Part shown: in pieces, positions 8,387-17,887 of the stretch
Numbering within the stretch: the first letter of the stretch is position 1
How the letters are laid out: the number at the start of each line of letters is the position of its first letter
Source: Candidatus Thiodiazotropha sp. CDECU1
Lineage (GTDB): Bacteria; Pseudomonadota; Gammaproteobacteria; Chromatiales; Chromatiaceae
DNA: 64,000 nt
Direction: 5' to 3'
Assembly (NCBI RefSeq): GCF_963455295.1
Contig: NZ_OY734020.1
Span: forward strand, 3,596,001-3,660,000
Program-made: the position numbers and the translations under genes
The notes under the pieces: model-generated
The model's database searches: none
Seen by the model: only the letters and a program-made list of their open reading frames with translations
What the model was told of the DNA's origin: nothing

Positions 8387-8662
8387 ACCAGATAAATCCC
8401 ATGCCTTATCATCATTGCACCATCCTTGATTACACGTCTATCTAAACCACAACAGCGTAAGCATCCTGCCAACTCTACATTAGCATGATCAGGGTGTTCT
8501 GCCTGTTACCGCAGGTATTGCTCTGTAACAGAATGTAGCCAGCCCTGCTGCTGCGCTTAGGCAATCAATAGCGGCGAGGAGCTGCAGACCTAGCATCCGA
8601 AAGCTGAAAATACGGGGATTGTCCCGTTAACACACCTTTGCACCGGTAACCGGCATAAATGC

Positions 8663-8685
8663 CCCTCTCCCTTGATGGGAGAGGG
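8663..8685. repeat. Perfect 9-bp hairpin in a 450-bp non-coding gap
   Basis: CCCTCTCCC and GGGAGAGGG flank a 5-nt loop (TTGAT). It lies in the non-coding stretch 8387-8839 between the divergently transcribed rstA and the DUF3592 gene. There is no T-tract, so it is more likely a dispersed hairpin repeat than a terminator. The rest of the gap shows no gene. Confidence 0.5.
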
Positions 8686-8839
8686 TGAGCAATATCCGAA
8701 ATTCCTCTCAACAGTACCAGCCGATGGCCGATGAAATAATAACGTTTTCGCAGAATCAGGCTGAGTAACATTGGAAACACTATGTTTCCTATAATCTATG
8801 CGACGCAATTGATAGCGGCTATTCGGTACAGGCAGGGCG

Positions 8840-10573
8840 ATGAGAAAAGAAAAACGTATACGCAGCTGGCTTCTGGCAATATTTGGCCTGCCCTTTTTTG
8901 CCATTGGTCTCTTCTTTATTTATAAAACGGCGGTCTCTGTTTTTGATGCTGTGCAGATGGCCTCCTGGGAACAAGCCCAGGGTAGCCTGATCTCGGCAGA
9001 GGTGAGCCACCATCGTTCAGACGACACTACCACTTACCAAGCCGAGGCCCGCTATCGCTATCAGGTGAATGGGGTCAAATATTCCGGTGACCGGGTGGCG
9101 ATACACGGCGGCAGTGACAATATCGGCGACTTTCAGCAACAACTTGGCCGCCAGCTTCAAAAGTTATATCACAAACAACAACCGGTGCCGGTCTACTACG
9201 ATCCCTCAGATCCCAACCAGGCGGTGCTTAACCGTGACTTACGTTGGGGCATGATCGGCTTCAACACCATCTTCATCATCGTATTTGGCGGCGCCGGTCT
9301 GGGCCTGATCCTATTCGGCCTGCGCGGCAAGCGTGTCATCGATACACCGGAGGCTAAACAGAAACCCTGGCTGGCACGCCCCGAGTGGGCCGATAACCGC
9401 ATCCTTTCTGGGGCCCGTCTTGGGATGTATCTGTTCTGGGGTTTCACCATCTTTTGGAATGCCCTGAGTATCCCGGCCGCCATTGCCGTACCGGAAGTTT
9501 GGCGCAAGGAGGGCGCCCTGGCGCTGTTGATCCTGCTCTTCCCCCTGATTGGCATGGGGCTCTTATACTGGACTGTGAAACAGACCCTGGAGTGGCGCCG
9601 TTTTGGCTATACCCCGCTGACCCTGGATCCCTTTCCCGGCTCAATCGGGGGTGACGTGGGTGGCGAGATCCAGATTGATCTACCTTATGTGTCCGATCTG
9701 GTCTGTGAGGTGACCCTGAGTTGCATCTACAGTTATGTCACCGGCAGTGGTAAGAACCGTTCCCGTAGTGAAGAGGTGAAGTGGCAAGACAGCGGATACG
9801 CCCAGGTGGAGCCGGCAGCCCGGGGGATGCGATTGGGTTTTCGCTTCAGCGTGCCGGAGGGTCTAAACCCCAGCGAGGAGGAGACGGGTAACCACTATTT
9901 CTGGCGTCTGAATATCAAGGCGGAACAGCCGGGGATCGATCTGGATCGCTCTTACACCATACCGGTCTATGCCACCGCTGAGCAGTCCCGTTTCCTGCAT
10001 CTGGACTCCGGCAAGGAGACGCCCCGCGGCATGCCCGAATTGACCGCCGAAATGGTGCTGCCACTGCGTCGCAACGGCATGCTGCAGGAGCTCTACTACC
10101 CGATGCTGCGCCAACCGGTGCTATCCACTGTGTTCACGGTGGTTGGTGTGGTCTTTGCCATTGCCGGTGTGGTGCTGTGGGGTAAGGCGGCGCAAGAGGG
10201 TGGGATGCTCTACTTCATGGGAGGCATATTCACCTTTCTGGGTAGCATGGTGGCGCTGGCTGGCCTCTACACTGCCTTGAACAGCCTCTACATAGCCTGG
10301 GATGGCAGACAAGTGGTGACCATTCGGCGCCTGCTGGGTATCACTATCCGCTGGAAGAATGCCCGCTACCATGAACTGCGTAACATAGAGTTTAAGAAGG
10401 GTTCCACATCGACCCAGCGCGGTAACACCCATAAGATCGAATATCACGTCATAGCACAGACCACAAAAGGGAAGATAGTATTGGCGGAGAATCTGGACTC
10501 ACACAGCAAGGCGAAACTGGTAACGGAGTTTTTCCGCGAGCAGTTCAATCTGCATGAACAGAGGGAAAACTGA
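8840..10573 (+). CDS. DUF3592-domain multi-pass membrane protein
   Basis: 577 aa. A membrane segment (about 12-30) is followed by a DUF3592-type domain: a 'W..aqG.i..aev' strand, YQAEARYRYQVNGVKYSGDRV, and VPVYYDPSDPNQAVLNRDL (about residues 35-130). More membrane segments occur near 135-155, 190-212, 222-245, 420-440 and 448-470, with a periplasmic or cytosolic beta-rich part at about 265-400. The start ATG follows GGCAGGGCG. It stands alone between the two-component operon and the dihydroorotate dehydrogenase-like gene. Its biochemical function is unknown; family members are treated as envelope proteins. Confidence 0.8.
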   Translation: MRKEKRIRSWLLAIFGLPFFAIGLFFIYKTAVSVFDAVQMASWEQAQGSLISAEVSHHRSDDTTTYQAEARYRYQVNGVKYSGDRVAIHGGSDNIGDFQQQLGRQLQKLYHKQQPVPVYYDPSDPNQAVLNRDLRWGMIGFNTIFIIVFGGAGLGLILFGLRGKRVIDTPEAKQKPWLARPEWADNRILSGARLGMYLFWGFTIFWNALSIPAAIAVPEVWRKEGALALLILLFPLIGMGLLYWTVKQTLEWRRFGYTPLTLDPFPGSIGGDVGGEIQIDLPYVSDLVCEVTLSCIYSYVTGSGKNRSRSEEVKWQDSGYAQVEPAARGMRLGFRFSVPEGLNPSEEETGNHYFWRLNIKAEQPGIDLDRSYTIPVYATAEQSRFLHLDSGKETPRGMPELTAEMVLPLRRNGMLQELYYPMLRQPVLSTVFTVVGVVFAIAGVVLWGKAAQEGGMLYFMGGIFTFLGSMVALAGLYTALNSLYIAWDGRQVVTIRRLLGITIRWKNARYHELRNIEFKKGSTSTQRGNTHKIEYHVIAQTTKGKIVLAENLDSHSKAKLVTEFFREQFNLHEQREN

Positions 10574-10742
10574 GAATACCGACGCGATTACGCAAGGCGC
10601 TCCTTGCTGTACCTGGTTTATGCCCCAACCAAAATGACACCAGATCACTGTAGCCCACTCTGCATCATGCGACTCGAAATTACATAACATGCCATCTACC
10701 ATGTAAGATGAGCTATACCACTCCACCAGCCGAGAGAATGTT

Positions 10743-11753
10743 ATGGATCTGACAAGCCATTACCTGGGCATGCGGTTGAAAAACCCCCTGGTGCCCTCCG
10801 CATCCCCCCTCTCCCGCAGCATCGATGATGCACGCCGCATGGAAGATGCCGGTGCCGCTGCCATAATCATGTATTCCCTGTTCGAGGAGTCCGTCACTCA
10901 GGAAGAGGAGACCATGGTGCGTTTTCTCCACCACCAGGAGACCGGCTTCTCCGAGGCGGATGGTTTCCTGCCAGACCATTACGATTTCTCCAATGGTCAG
11001 GAGCGCTATCTGGAGAATCTGCGGGGGTTGAAACAGGCCCTGGAGATCCCTGTCATCGCCAGTCTCAACGGCACCACTCCAGGCGGCTGGATTGCCCATG
11101 CCCGGGAGATGGAGCAGGCGGGCGCGGATGCACTGGAATTGAACATCTATCAGGTCGCCGCCGACATCACGGTCAGCGGCCGCGAGATCGAACAGCGCTA
11201 TATCGAACTGCTCAAGCAGCTGAAACAGCAGGTTTCCATACCCATCAACATGAAACTCTCACCGGCCTTCAGCGCCATGGCGAACATGGTGAAACAGCTG
11301 GAATTGGCGGGCGCCAGCGGCGTTTCACTGTTCAACCGCTTCTATCAGCCCGACATCAACATCGATAATCTGCGTCTCACCTCCAGCCTGCAGACCTCCA
11401 CATCCGCTGAATCCTTGCTGGCGATGCGCTGGATAGCCATCCTGCATGGCCGCACCCTGCTCTCGCTCGGGGCCACCGGTGGTGTACATACCCCGGAGGA
11501 TGCCATCAAGCTGCTGTTGGCCGGCGCCGATGTGGTCCACCTCTGCAGCCTGCTGCTGGAACAGGGTCCCAAGGCAATCCAGCCCATCATTGCAGGTATC
11601 GAGGCATGGATGGAAGAGCAGGGATTCGAATCGGTCGAGGAGATTCGCGGCAGGGTCAGTCAGATCAGTGTTGCCGATCCCAGCGCGTTCGAGCGGATAA
11701 ACTATGTGAATATAATAGACGGCTTCACTGTCAGTCCCGGCGTGCGTGGTTAA
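10743..11753 (+). CDS. Dihydroorotate dehydrogenase-like FMN oxidoreductase
   Basis: 336 aa with a TIM-barrel pattern of the DHOD family: LTSHYLGMRLKNPLVPSASPLS at the start, IPVIASLNGTTPGGW, ADALELNIY, the Lys-containing strand IPINMKLSPAFSAM, ASGVSLFNRFYQPDI, and a phosphate-binding end LGATGGVHTPEDAIKLLLAGADVVHLCS. This subgroup is annotated as dihydroorotate dehydrogenase-like and is distinct from the PyrD used for pyrimidine synthesis. The electron acceptor and true substrate are not known from sequence. It is monocistronic here. Confidence 0.88.
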   Translation: MDLTSHYLGMRLKNPLVPSASPLSRSIDDARRMEDAGAAAIIMYSLFEESVTQEEETMVRFLHHQETGFSEADGFLPDHYDFSNGQERYLENLRGLKQALEIPVIASLNGTTPGGWIAHAREMEQAGADALELNIYQVAADITVSGREIEQRYIELLKQLKQQVSIPINMKLSPAFSAMANMVKQLELAGASGVSLFNRFYQPDINIDNLRLTSSLQTSTSAESLLAMRWIAILHGRTLLSLGATGGVHTPEDAIKLLLAGADVVHLCSLLLEQGPKAIQPIIAGIEAWMEEQGFESVEEIRGRVSQISVADPSAFERINYVNIIDGFTVSPGVRG

Positions 11754-11909
11754 ATATCTGTAGTTGCAAACCCGATAACAAAAGCGACCATTAATACGCT
11801 CGAGGTTAGCAGTAATCCTCAAGCCCTGACATAATAATGACAAATAAATCCGGGACGCTGCGGCAGCGTCACAGTGGTATTCGAATATTCTTTTTACTTT
11901 CAACAGCTA

Positions 11910-12695
11910 ATGGATAACAGATCTCTCGTGACCGATTTGATTCACTTTGAGCATCCGTTGAACGAAAGGATTCGCACCTTTCTTCGACTCGAACATCTGT
12001 TTCTGCATGTGGATCATTTCCGCCCGATGGCTGACATCTGGAGTAACCGGGCCGCCATAGACGGCCTGCTGAGTATCATCACCATCTTCAGCCGCTCCGA
12101 CCTGAAGACCGAGATTCTCAAGGAGTTGGAGCGCCACACAGCGAACCTTGAACGGGTACGCCAGCAACCGGGCGTCGACATGCAGGCGTTGGGACAGGTA
12201 TTGGATGATCTGGAACAGGCGATTCATCAGGTATATCGCATGGATGGCCAGATTGCCCGCAAGCTGCGCAGTAATGAATTTCTCACCGCTATTTTGCAGC
12301 GCAGCAGCATCCCGGGAGGGGGCTGCAATTTCGATCTGCCCCAGTACCACCACTGGTTGAACCAGTCCCACGAGTTACGCCAAAACCAGATGAGCGAATG
12401 GATGCATGAGCTGCACCCGGTGCGTGAGGCCGTGGTACTGCTATTGAATCTGGTACGCGCCAGCAACCTTCCGACCCAGGAGCTGGCCACGCAGGGATTC
12501 TTCCAGAAAACCCTCGATAGCTCATCTCCGGCCCAGTTGATTCGCGTCGGACTCCCCAGAAATACGGCAACCTTCACCGAGATCAGCGGTAACAAGCACC
12601 GCTTCAGCATCCGCTTCCTGGAGGTTGGGGAAACCAGTAAACCCGTGCAAACCACGCAAGATGTGGATTTCCAGCTAACCGCCTGTATCTTTTAA
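11910..12695 (+). CDS. zapD: Cell division protein ZapD
   Basis: The 261-aa frame from the ATG at 11910 begins [10 protein letters not shown] and then shows the diagnostic [22 protein letters not shown]. An in-frame GTG at 11874 would add 12 residues, and neither start has a strong ribosome binding site. Other ZapD features are [14 protein letters not shown] near the middle and the C-terminal beta-rich domain with NKHRFSIRF. ZapD cross-links FtsZ filaments at the division ring. The gene lies 4 bp before yacG, the usual pairing, but the commonly adjacent coaE is absent here. Confidence 0.9.
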   Translation: MDNRSLVTDLIHFEHPLNERIRTFLRLEHLFLHVDHFRPMADIWSNRAAIDGLLSIITIFSRSDLKTEILKELERHTANLERVRQQPGVDMQALGQVLDDLEQAIHQVYRMDGQIARKLRSNEFLTAILQRSSIPGGGCNFDLPQYHHWLNQSHELRQNQMSEWMHELHPVREAVVLLLNLVRASNLPTQELATQGFFQKTLDSSSPAQLIRVGLPRNTATFTEISGNKHRFSIRFLEVGETSKPVQTTQDVDFQLTACIF

Positions 12696-12699
12696 CACC

Positions 12700-12891
12700 A
12701 TGTGCAGCAGCCAGCAGCGAACCGTCCCATGCCCCACATGCGGTAAACCTGTCGTCTGGTCAGAGGGCTCACCCTGGCGCCCTTTCTGTAGTGAACGCTG
12801 TCGTCTCATCGACCTGGGAGACTGGTTTGATGAGAATCACCGTATCTCGGAACCCCTGGAAGACCACTCCGAGGATGAGACGAGTAATTAA
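12700..12891 (+). CDS. yacG: DNA gyrase inhibitor / zinc-binding protein YacG
   Basis: The 63-aa protein has the four zinc ligands CPTCGKPV and [15 protein letters not shown]. It ends in an acidic tail ([11 protein letters not shown]). This is the full family pattern (CPxCgk.v.w......PFCS.rCk.iDLg.W). YacG binds the GyrB C-terminal region and blocks DNA binding. The short gap after zapD indicates an operon. Its last 4 bp overlap the end of a convergent gene. Confidence 0.93.
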   Translation: MCSSQQRTVPCPTCGKPVVWSEGSPWRPFCSERCRLIDLGDWFDENHRISEPLEDHSEDETSN

Positions 12892-13550
12892 GAGAGGTGT
12901 TGAGCAACCTGCTGGCATAACTGATCAGCCTCCTGTCGCCAGGCATTGAGCTGATCACTCTGCATATCCATATTTTTCAACAATGACTTAACCTGCTCGC
13001 AGTGCCATTGGGCCTGATGGAGTTGTCTGCCCTCTAATAACCGTTTCCCTTCACGCAAATGATAGCTGTAGAGGGTTTCGGTTCGCCGTACGACGATCAT
13101 CTCCAGCAACTGCCCCTTCTCCTGATCGTCTATGGCTACCAGCAGCCTGTCCTCCTTCAGCAGCCACTCGATCTCGCCAATCAGGCGGGAAAAGCGCTCC
13201 ACATTCTGTTCACTCATAGGGCCAGAGGCCGGGCTTGCAACTACCTGTTCAAGCGCATGCTGCGCCTGGGCAATCATCTCGTTGATCCCCTTATAGCGGG
13301 CATGCACACCTTTCACCGCGTGCAAGCGGGCAATGATATCGCGGCGTAAAACCCGCTCCAGCTCAACCGGTACTGGCAATCCGACCATGCGCCTGATAAG
13401 CCCATCGATCTCTGCCACCCGCTTCAGGATGCGCTGCACATGCTGTCGGCGCTCTTCCACGAAGGCATGATAGCGGTGAGCAACACTCGCCAATATCAAG
13501 GTGAGGGCCAATAACCCCCCAACGGCAAAGATAATCGTCATCTGATCCAT
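12888..13550 (-). CDS. Membrane-anchored coiled-coil protein, unknown function
   Basis: 220 aa. One N-terminal transmembrane segment ([17 protein letters not shown], about 5-22) precedes a long, charged, Leu/Gln-rich helical region with many heptad-like stretches. There is no catalytic motif or recognised family. It converges on yacG with a 4-bp overlap. The topology (short membrane anchor, large cytoplasmic coiled coil) is like that of scaffold or cell-envelope linker proteins, but no function can be assigned. Confidence 0.7.
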   Translation of the reverse strand: MDQMTIIFAVGGLLALTLILASVAHRYHAFVEERRQHVQRILKRVAEIDGLIRRMVGLPVPVELERVLRRDIIARLHAVKGVHARYKGINEMIAQAQHALEQVVASPASGPMSEQNVERFSRLIGEIEWLLKEDRLLVAIDDQEKGQLLEMIVVRRTETLYSYHLREGKRLLEGRQLHQAQWHCEQVKSLLKNMDMQSDQLNAWRQEADQLCQQVAQHLS

Positions 13551-13809
13551 CTAACAACCCATTCGTTCGCAAGGGACGAGTCTTTCAGTGAACCGCTCCC
13601 AGCGCCAAACAACCCTCTGTCTGGCTCATAATCTGCCTGACAGGGGAACCCTGCAGACCATGCCGATGAGGGAACATATCGTCAGACGTTGGAAAACTGA
13701 TAACCTTTTATTCAATAATACGGTTAGAATCAGATTGACATTGTATCTGGCCTGCATGAAAAAACCATAAACGGATCTTGAACCTGTACACACGGGGTAG
13801 ACTATTGCT

Positions 13810-14181
13810 ATGTCCTGGGTAATGATCATACTGCTGTTGGTTGCAAGTTTTCTCATACTTGTGCCCCTGTTCAGCTACATGTCTGCAAAGCGCCTGGTAG
13901 GCAAGAAGATAATCAGCAATCTAAGCAACAACCGGATGCTCTATTTCTATAGTGAAAACTGTCCGCCTTGCCGCACCATGACCCCGATCATCGAGCGTTT
14001 GGCAAAACAGCACGACGGCATTGTGAAAGTGGATGTGCGCAAGGATCCCGAAACCGGCAGACAATTCAATATCAGGGCAACACCCACCCTGGTGTTGATG
14101 AAAGACAGTGTGGTCACCGATGTGGCACTTGGCGCAAAAACAGAATCACAGCTTATATCTCTGTTACAGAAGATAACCTGA
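13810..14181 (+). CDS. Membrane-anchored thioredoxin-family protein (CPPC)
   Basis: 123 aa. One N-terminal membrane helix (about 3-23) is followed by a thioredoxin fold: MLYFYSENCPPCRTMTPIIERLA with the active site Cys-Pro-Pro-Cys, VKVDVRKDPETGRQFNIRATPTLVLM with the cis-Pro after Thr, then a C-terminal helix. The CPPC centre differs from the CGPC of standard thioredoxin. Whether the domain faces the cytoplasm or periplasm is uncertain. Its TGA overlaps the ATG of gloC (TGATG), so the two genes are translationally coupled. Confidence 0.85.
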   Translation: MSWVMIILLLVASFLILVPLFSYMSAKRLVGKKIISNLSNNRMLYFYSENCPPCRTMTPIIERLAKQHDGIVKVDVRKDPETGRQFNIRATPTLVLMKDSVVTDVALGAKTESQLISLLQKIT

Positions 14182-14819
14182 TGCACTACAAGATCATCCC
14201 AGTCACCCCCTTTCAGCAGAACTGCACCCTATTCTGGTGCGACAAGACCCAGCATGCGGCTATCATCGATCCGGGGGGTGACACCCAACAGGTGGTGAGT
14301 CAACTCGACGCCCTCGATCTCATACCGGAATGCATCCTGCTCACCCATGGCCATCTCGATCATGCCGGCGGTGCCAATGAACTGGCTCAACGTCTAAGCC
14401 TGCCGATTGTGGGACCGCACCGTGATGACGCCTACCTGCTGGATAATATGCAGCAACAGACCGCCATGTTCGGATTTGGCGAGGGTACAAACTGCATACC
14501 GGACCAATGGCTCGACCAGGGTGATGAAATCACCATTGGGGAGGAGCGCCTGGAGGTCTTTCACTGCCCCGGTCACACCCCGGGACACATAATCTTCTTT
14601 CATCGAGCCACACAAATTGCCCAGGTCGGTGACGTACTGTTCAACGGTTCCATCGGGCGCACCGATTTCCCCCGTGGCGATTACGCTACGCTCATCCAAT
14701 CCATCCGAGGTCGACTTTGGCCCCTGGGCAATGAAGTCAGGTTCATTCCCGGACATGGCCCGGAATCGACCTTCGCTGAAGAGCGCCGCAGCAATCCCTT
14801 TGTCTGCGATGGTTGCTAG
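14181..14819 (+). CDS. gloC: Hydroxyacylglutathione hydrolase GloC (glyoxalase II, YcbL type)
   Basis: The start at 14181 (MHYKIIPVTPFQQNC) matches YcbL proteins closely and overlaps the upstream stop. The 212-aa metallo-beta-lactamase fold has THGHLDHAGG (HxHxDH), CPGHTPGH (third His), GDVLFNGSIGRTDFPRGD (bridging Asp) and the final FIPGHGPESTF. GloC hydrolyses S-lactoylglutathione to D-lactate and glutathione, the second step of methylglyoxal detoxification. Coupling to a thioredoxin-like gene suggests a thiol-related operon. The lack of the long C-terminal domain separates it from GloB. Confidence 0.92.
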   Translation: MHYKIIPVTPFQQNCTLFWCDKTQHAAIIDPGGDTQQVVSQLDALDLIPECILLTHGHLDHAGGANELAQRLSLPIVGPHRDDAYLLDNMQQQTAMFGFGEGTNCIPDQWLDQGDEITIGEERLEVFHCPGHTPGHIIFFHRATQIAQVGDVLFNGSIGRTDFPRGDYATLIQSIRGRLWPLGNEVRFIPGHGPESTFAEERRSNPFVCDGC

Positions 14820-14916
14820 TGTAACGCCCCCAAACACTTAGGGTTATTTATCAACACCCATTTCTAACTTGTTGAATCAACAATAAGCTCTCATCTGAAA
14901 AAGATTTGAAGGGCAA

Positions 14917-14930
14917 TTGACTTGAGTCAA
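14917..14930 (+). promoter_or_regulatory. FNR/Anr-like operator upstream of nrdD
   Basis: TTGACTTGAGTCAA is a perfect inverted repeat of TTGAC separated by 4 nt, close to the FNR/Anr consensus TTGAT-N4-ATCAA. It is 95 bp before the nrdD start. It fits the known anaerobic induction of class III reductase in related bacteria. Binding is not demonstrated. Confidence 0.6.
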
Positions 14931-14945
14931 AGAATCGCCTTGTAA

Positions 14946-14992
14946 ACACAACATATAGTGTTTTACTTCATATACATTCCTACATCTAGTAG
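14946..14992 (+). promoter_or_regulatory. Paired NrdR boxes upstream of nrdD
   Basis: The first box, ACACAACATATAGTGT (14946-14961), matches the NrdR consensus ACACWATATATWGTGT at nearly every position. A degenerate second box starts 31 bp later (14977-14992, core CTACATCTAGT), the helical-phase spacing NrdR uses. NrdR represses reductase genes when ATP/dATP is bound. The same arrangement occurs before nrdA. Confidence 0.65.
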
Positions 14993-15024
14993 ATAAAGCT
15001 AAATTACCTGGAGGGTCGCAGGTC

Positions 15025-17070
15025 ATGCATGCCCACGCCTTGAAGAGAGAATCCTGGTTACCCATTAAAGTCACCAAGCGTAATGGCACTGAGGTGGAAT
15101 TCAATCGGGTGAAGATAGAAAACGCCATCCTCAAGGCGGGTGAAGCCAGCGGTGAATTCAGCAGCGAAGAGGCCGGACTCCTGACCGCCCATGTGATCAA
15201 GGTATTGAGCCATACCGGTTATCGCGAACAGACCCCGGGTATCGAACGTATCCAGGATATCGTCGAGCAAGTGTTGATCAGTGCCAACCACCTGAAAACA
15301 GCCCGTGCCTATATCGTCTATCGTGAACAACACAAAAAGCTGAGGGAGGACCGCCGTACCCTGCTGGATGTGAGCGCCTCGGTAACCGAATATCTGCAGC
15401 GCACCGACTGGCGGGTATCGGCCAATGCGAACCAAGGCTACTCCCTGGGTGGGTTGATACTCAATGCCTCCGGCAAGATGATCGCCAACTACTGGCTGAA
15501 TCACGTCTATCCCCCGGAAATCGGCGAAGCGCACCGATTGGGGGAGATCCACATCCACGACCTGGACATGTTGGCCGGCTACTGCGCAGGCTGGTCCCTG
15601 CGCACCCTGTTGCATGAAGGTTTGAACGGGGTACCCGGCAAGGTGGAGTCGGGCCCGCCCAAGCACATGAACAGCGCCGTCGGTCAGATAGTCAATTTTC
15701 TCGGTACCCTGCAGAACGAGTGGGCCGGGGCCCAGGCCTTCAGCTCATTCGATACCTACATGGCACCCTTCGTGCGCAAAGACAGGCTCAGCTATGAGCA
15801 GGTCTACCAGGCCATACAGGAGCTGATATATAACCTGAATGTGCCCTCACGCTGGGGAACCCAGACCCCGTTCACCAACCTGACCTTCGACTGGGTCTGT
15901 CCCGAGGACCTGCGCCACCAGGTCCCCGTCGTCGCTGGCCAGGAGATGCCTTTCTGCTACGGCGACCTGCAACTCGAGATGGACCTCATCAACCGTGCCT
16001 ATATCGAGGTGATGACCGCCGGGGATGCGAAAGGCCGGGTCTTCACCTTCCCCATACCGACCTACAACATCACCCCCGATTTCCCTTGGGAGAGTGAAAA
16101 CGCCAGGCGGCTGTTCAGGATGACCGCAAAATATGGCCTGCCCTATTTCCAGAACTTTCTCAATTCCGAGTTGAGCCCGAATATGGTCCGCTCCATGTGC
16201 TGCCGTCTACAGCTCGATTTGCGCGAACTGCAAAAACGTGGAAATGGGCTCTTCGGATCGGCTGAACAGACCGGCTCCTTGGGTGTGGTGACCCTCAATT
16301 GCGCGCGGCTGGGGTATCTCTATCCCGGGGATGAGGCGGCCCTGATGGTGCGGCTGGATGAGCTCCTGAGGCTGGCCCGCAACAGTCTCGAGATCAAACG
16401 CAAAGTGATCCAACGCCACATGGACGCCGGTCTTTTCCCCTATACAAAGCGCTATCTCGGTACCCTGAGGAACCACTTCTCCACCCTTGGGGTGAATGGC
16501 ATCAACGAGATGATCCGCAATTTCACCCATGACCGGGAGGATATCGCCACAGCCGAAGGTGCGGCGTTCGCAATGCGCTTCCTCGACCATATTCGTCACA
16601 CCCTGGTGGCATTTCAGGAAGAGACGGGCAATCTCTACAACCTGGAGGCGACCCCCGCAGAGGGGACCACATACCGCTTCGCCAAGGAGGACAGAAAGCG
16701 CTATCCAGACATACTCCAGGCGGGGAGTATCGATAGACCCTACTACACCAACTCATCCCAGCTCCCAGTGGGTTTTACCGATGATCCCTTCGCCGCCCTG
16801 CACCACCAGGAGCCACTGCAGCGTAAATATACTGGCGGTACCGTGCTGCACCTCTACATGAACGAACATATCAGCAGCGAAGAGGCCTGCGCAAAACTGG
16901 TTAAACGGGCACTGGAGAACTTCCGCATCCCCTATATGACCGTCACCCCCACATTCTCCATCTGCCCGCGACACGGCTATATCAGTGGTGAACACGAATT
17001 CTGCCCCAAATGCGATCAGGAACTCATCCTGCGCAAACAACAGGAGATCAACCATGCACCTAAGCATTGA
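15025..17070 (+). CDS. nrdD: Anaerobic (class III) ribonucleoside-triphosphate reductase, catalytic body without the glycyl-radical tail
   Basis: 681 aa. An N-terminal ATP-cone (IKVTKRNGTEVEFNRVKIENAILKAG, about 10-105) regulates activity. The barrel carries SMCCRLQLDL and GSLGVVTLNCARLGYLYP, one of which should supply the thiyl-radical cysteine. The C-terminal zinc site CPRHGYISGEHEFCPKC is present. The protein then ends (KQQEINHAPKH) without the RVxGY glycyl-radical loop that normally follows. That loop is encoded by the next overlapping ORF. Upstream FNR-like and NrdR boxes fit anaerobic control. NrdG is two genes downstream. The start is the ATG at 15025 after GGAGGG. Confidence 0.92.
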   Translation: MHAHALKRESWLPIKVTKRNGTEVEFNRVKIENAILKAGEASGEFSSEEAGLLTAHVIKVLSHTGYREQTPGIERIQDIVEQVLISANHLKTARAYIVYREQHKKLREDRRTLLDVSASVTEYLQRTDWRVSANANQGYSLGGLILNASGKMIANYWLNHVYPPEIGEAHRLGEIHIHDLDMLAGYCAGWSLRTLLHEGLNGVPGKVESGPPKHMNSAVGQIVNFLGTLQNEWAGAQAFSSFDTYMAPFVRKDRLSYEQVYQAIQELIYNLNVPSRWGTQTPFTNLTFDWVCPEDLRHQVPVVAGQEMPFCYGDLQLEMDLINRAYIEVMTAGDAKGRVFTFPIPTYNITPDFPWESENARRLFRMTAKYGLPYFQNFLNSELSPNMVRSMCCRLQLDLRELQKRGNGLFGSAEQTGSLGVVTLNCARLGYLYPGDEAALMVRLDELLRLARNSLEIKRKVIQRHMDAGLFPYTKRYLGTLRNHFSTLGVNGINEMIRNFTHDREDIATAEGAAFAMRFLDHIRHTLVAFQEETGNLYNLEATPAEGTTYRFAKEDRKRYPDILQAGSIDRPYYTNSSQLPVGFTDDPFAALHHQEPLQRKYTGGTVLHLYMNEHISSEEACAKLVKRALENFRIPYMTVTPTFSICPRHGYISGEHEFCPKCDQELILRKQQEINHAPKH

Positions 17071-17239
17071 ACTAAAAGACGAAGAACGCACCCGGTGTGA
17101 AATCTGGACACGTGTGATGGGCTACCACCGCCCCATCTCCGCATTCAATCCCGGCAAACAGGCGGAGCACGCGGAACGCCGCTATTTCACTCAGGCCCAG
17201 ATGTCAGGCTCGATCCATTCCCCTGTAGACGACGCATAA
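17054..17239 (+). CDS. Separate glycyl-radical domain of the anaerobic ribonucleotide reductase
   Basis: This 61-aa ORF overlaps the end of nrdD by 17 bp in the +1 frame. Its ATG (17054) follows a good ribosome binding site, AGGAGA, 7 nt upstream. It reads RCEIWTRVMGYHRPISAFN followed by GKQAEHAERRYF. This matches the C-terminal glycyl-radical loop of NrdD (RVxGYxRP..xfN.GKq.E...R.yF), with the radical glycine in VMGY. The reductase is therefore encoded as two polypeptides. The dedicated ribosome binding site argues for a real split rather than a sequencing frameshift, though an assembly error cannot be fully excluded. Confidence 0.85.
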   Translation: MHLSIELKDEERTRCEIWTRVMGYHRPISAFNPGKQAEHAERRYFTQAQMSGSIHSPVDDA

Positions 17240-17260
17240 CAGGCCATTATGAGTTAAACC

Positions 17261-17887
17261 ATGCCAGGCGAGGGACTCCAGGTTGGGGGGCTTACCCCCA
17301 TCACCACCATCGACTACCCCGACAATCTTTCAGCCGTGATCTTTTGTCAGGGATGTCCCATGCGTTGCCACTACTGTCATAATCGCCAACTGCAGCCGAG
17401 GCTGACCGATAACCCTATGTCGTGGAAGGATATTATCGACTTTCTCACTACCCGTATCGGTTTGCTGGATGCGGTTGTATTCAGCGGCGGTGAACCGACA
17501 CTGCAGCGATCCATCGGAAAGGCTATTGAGGAGATCAAAAGACTGGGATATCGAGTCGGACTGCATACGGCCGGCATCTATCCTCAACGCTTCGAGCAAC
17601 TGCTCTCCATGATTGACTGGGTAGGATTGGATATCAAGGCGCTGGCGGCAGATTATCCCTCACTGACCGGAATAACCAATTCCGGGGAGTCTGCCTGGCA
17701 TTCCGCCCGCCTGTTGGTGGCCAGCGGCGTGGCATACGAAATACGCACCACCCTCTATCCCGGCATAGACAATCCCGAGTACAAGCATCGCCTGCAAGGG
17801 GAACTCATGCGCCTGGGTGAGATCAATCACAGGTGGCAGCCCTACCGGCAATTGCCAGGGAATGACCCGACCCAGCGGCTGGGATAG
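17261..17887 (+). CDS. nrdG: Anaerobic ribonucleotide reductase activating protein NrdG (radical SAM)
   Basis: 208 aa with the radical-SAM cluster motif CPMRCHYC (CX3CX2C), the SAM-binding FSGGEPTLQ, and LHTAGIYP further on. The opening GGLTPITTIDYPDNLSAVIFCQGCP is standard for NrdG-like pyruvate-formate-lyase-type activases. It should generate the glycyl radical on the small 17054-17239 protein. The order nrdD, radical-domain ORF, nrdG indicates one operon. Confidence 0.92.
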   Translation: MPGEGLQVGGLTPITTIDYPDNLSAVIFCQGCPMRCHYCHNRQLQPRLTDNPMSWKDIIDFLTTRIGLLDAVVFSGGEPTLQRSIGKAIEEIKRLGYRVGLHTAGIYPQRFEQLLSMIDWVGLDIKALAADYPSLTGITNSGESAWHSARLLVASGVAYEIRTTLYPGIDNPEYKHRLQGELMRLGEINHRWQPYRQLPGNDPTQRLG

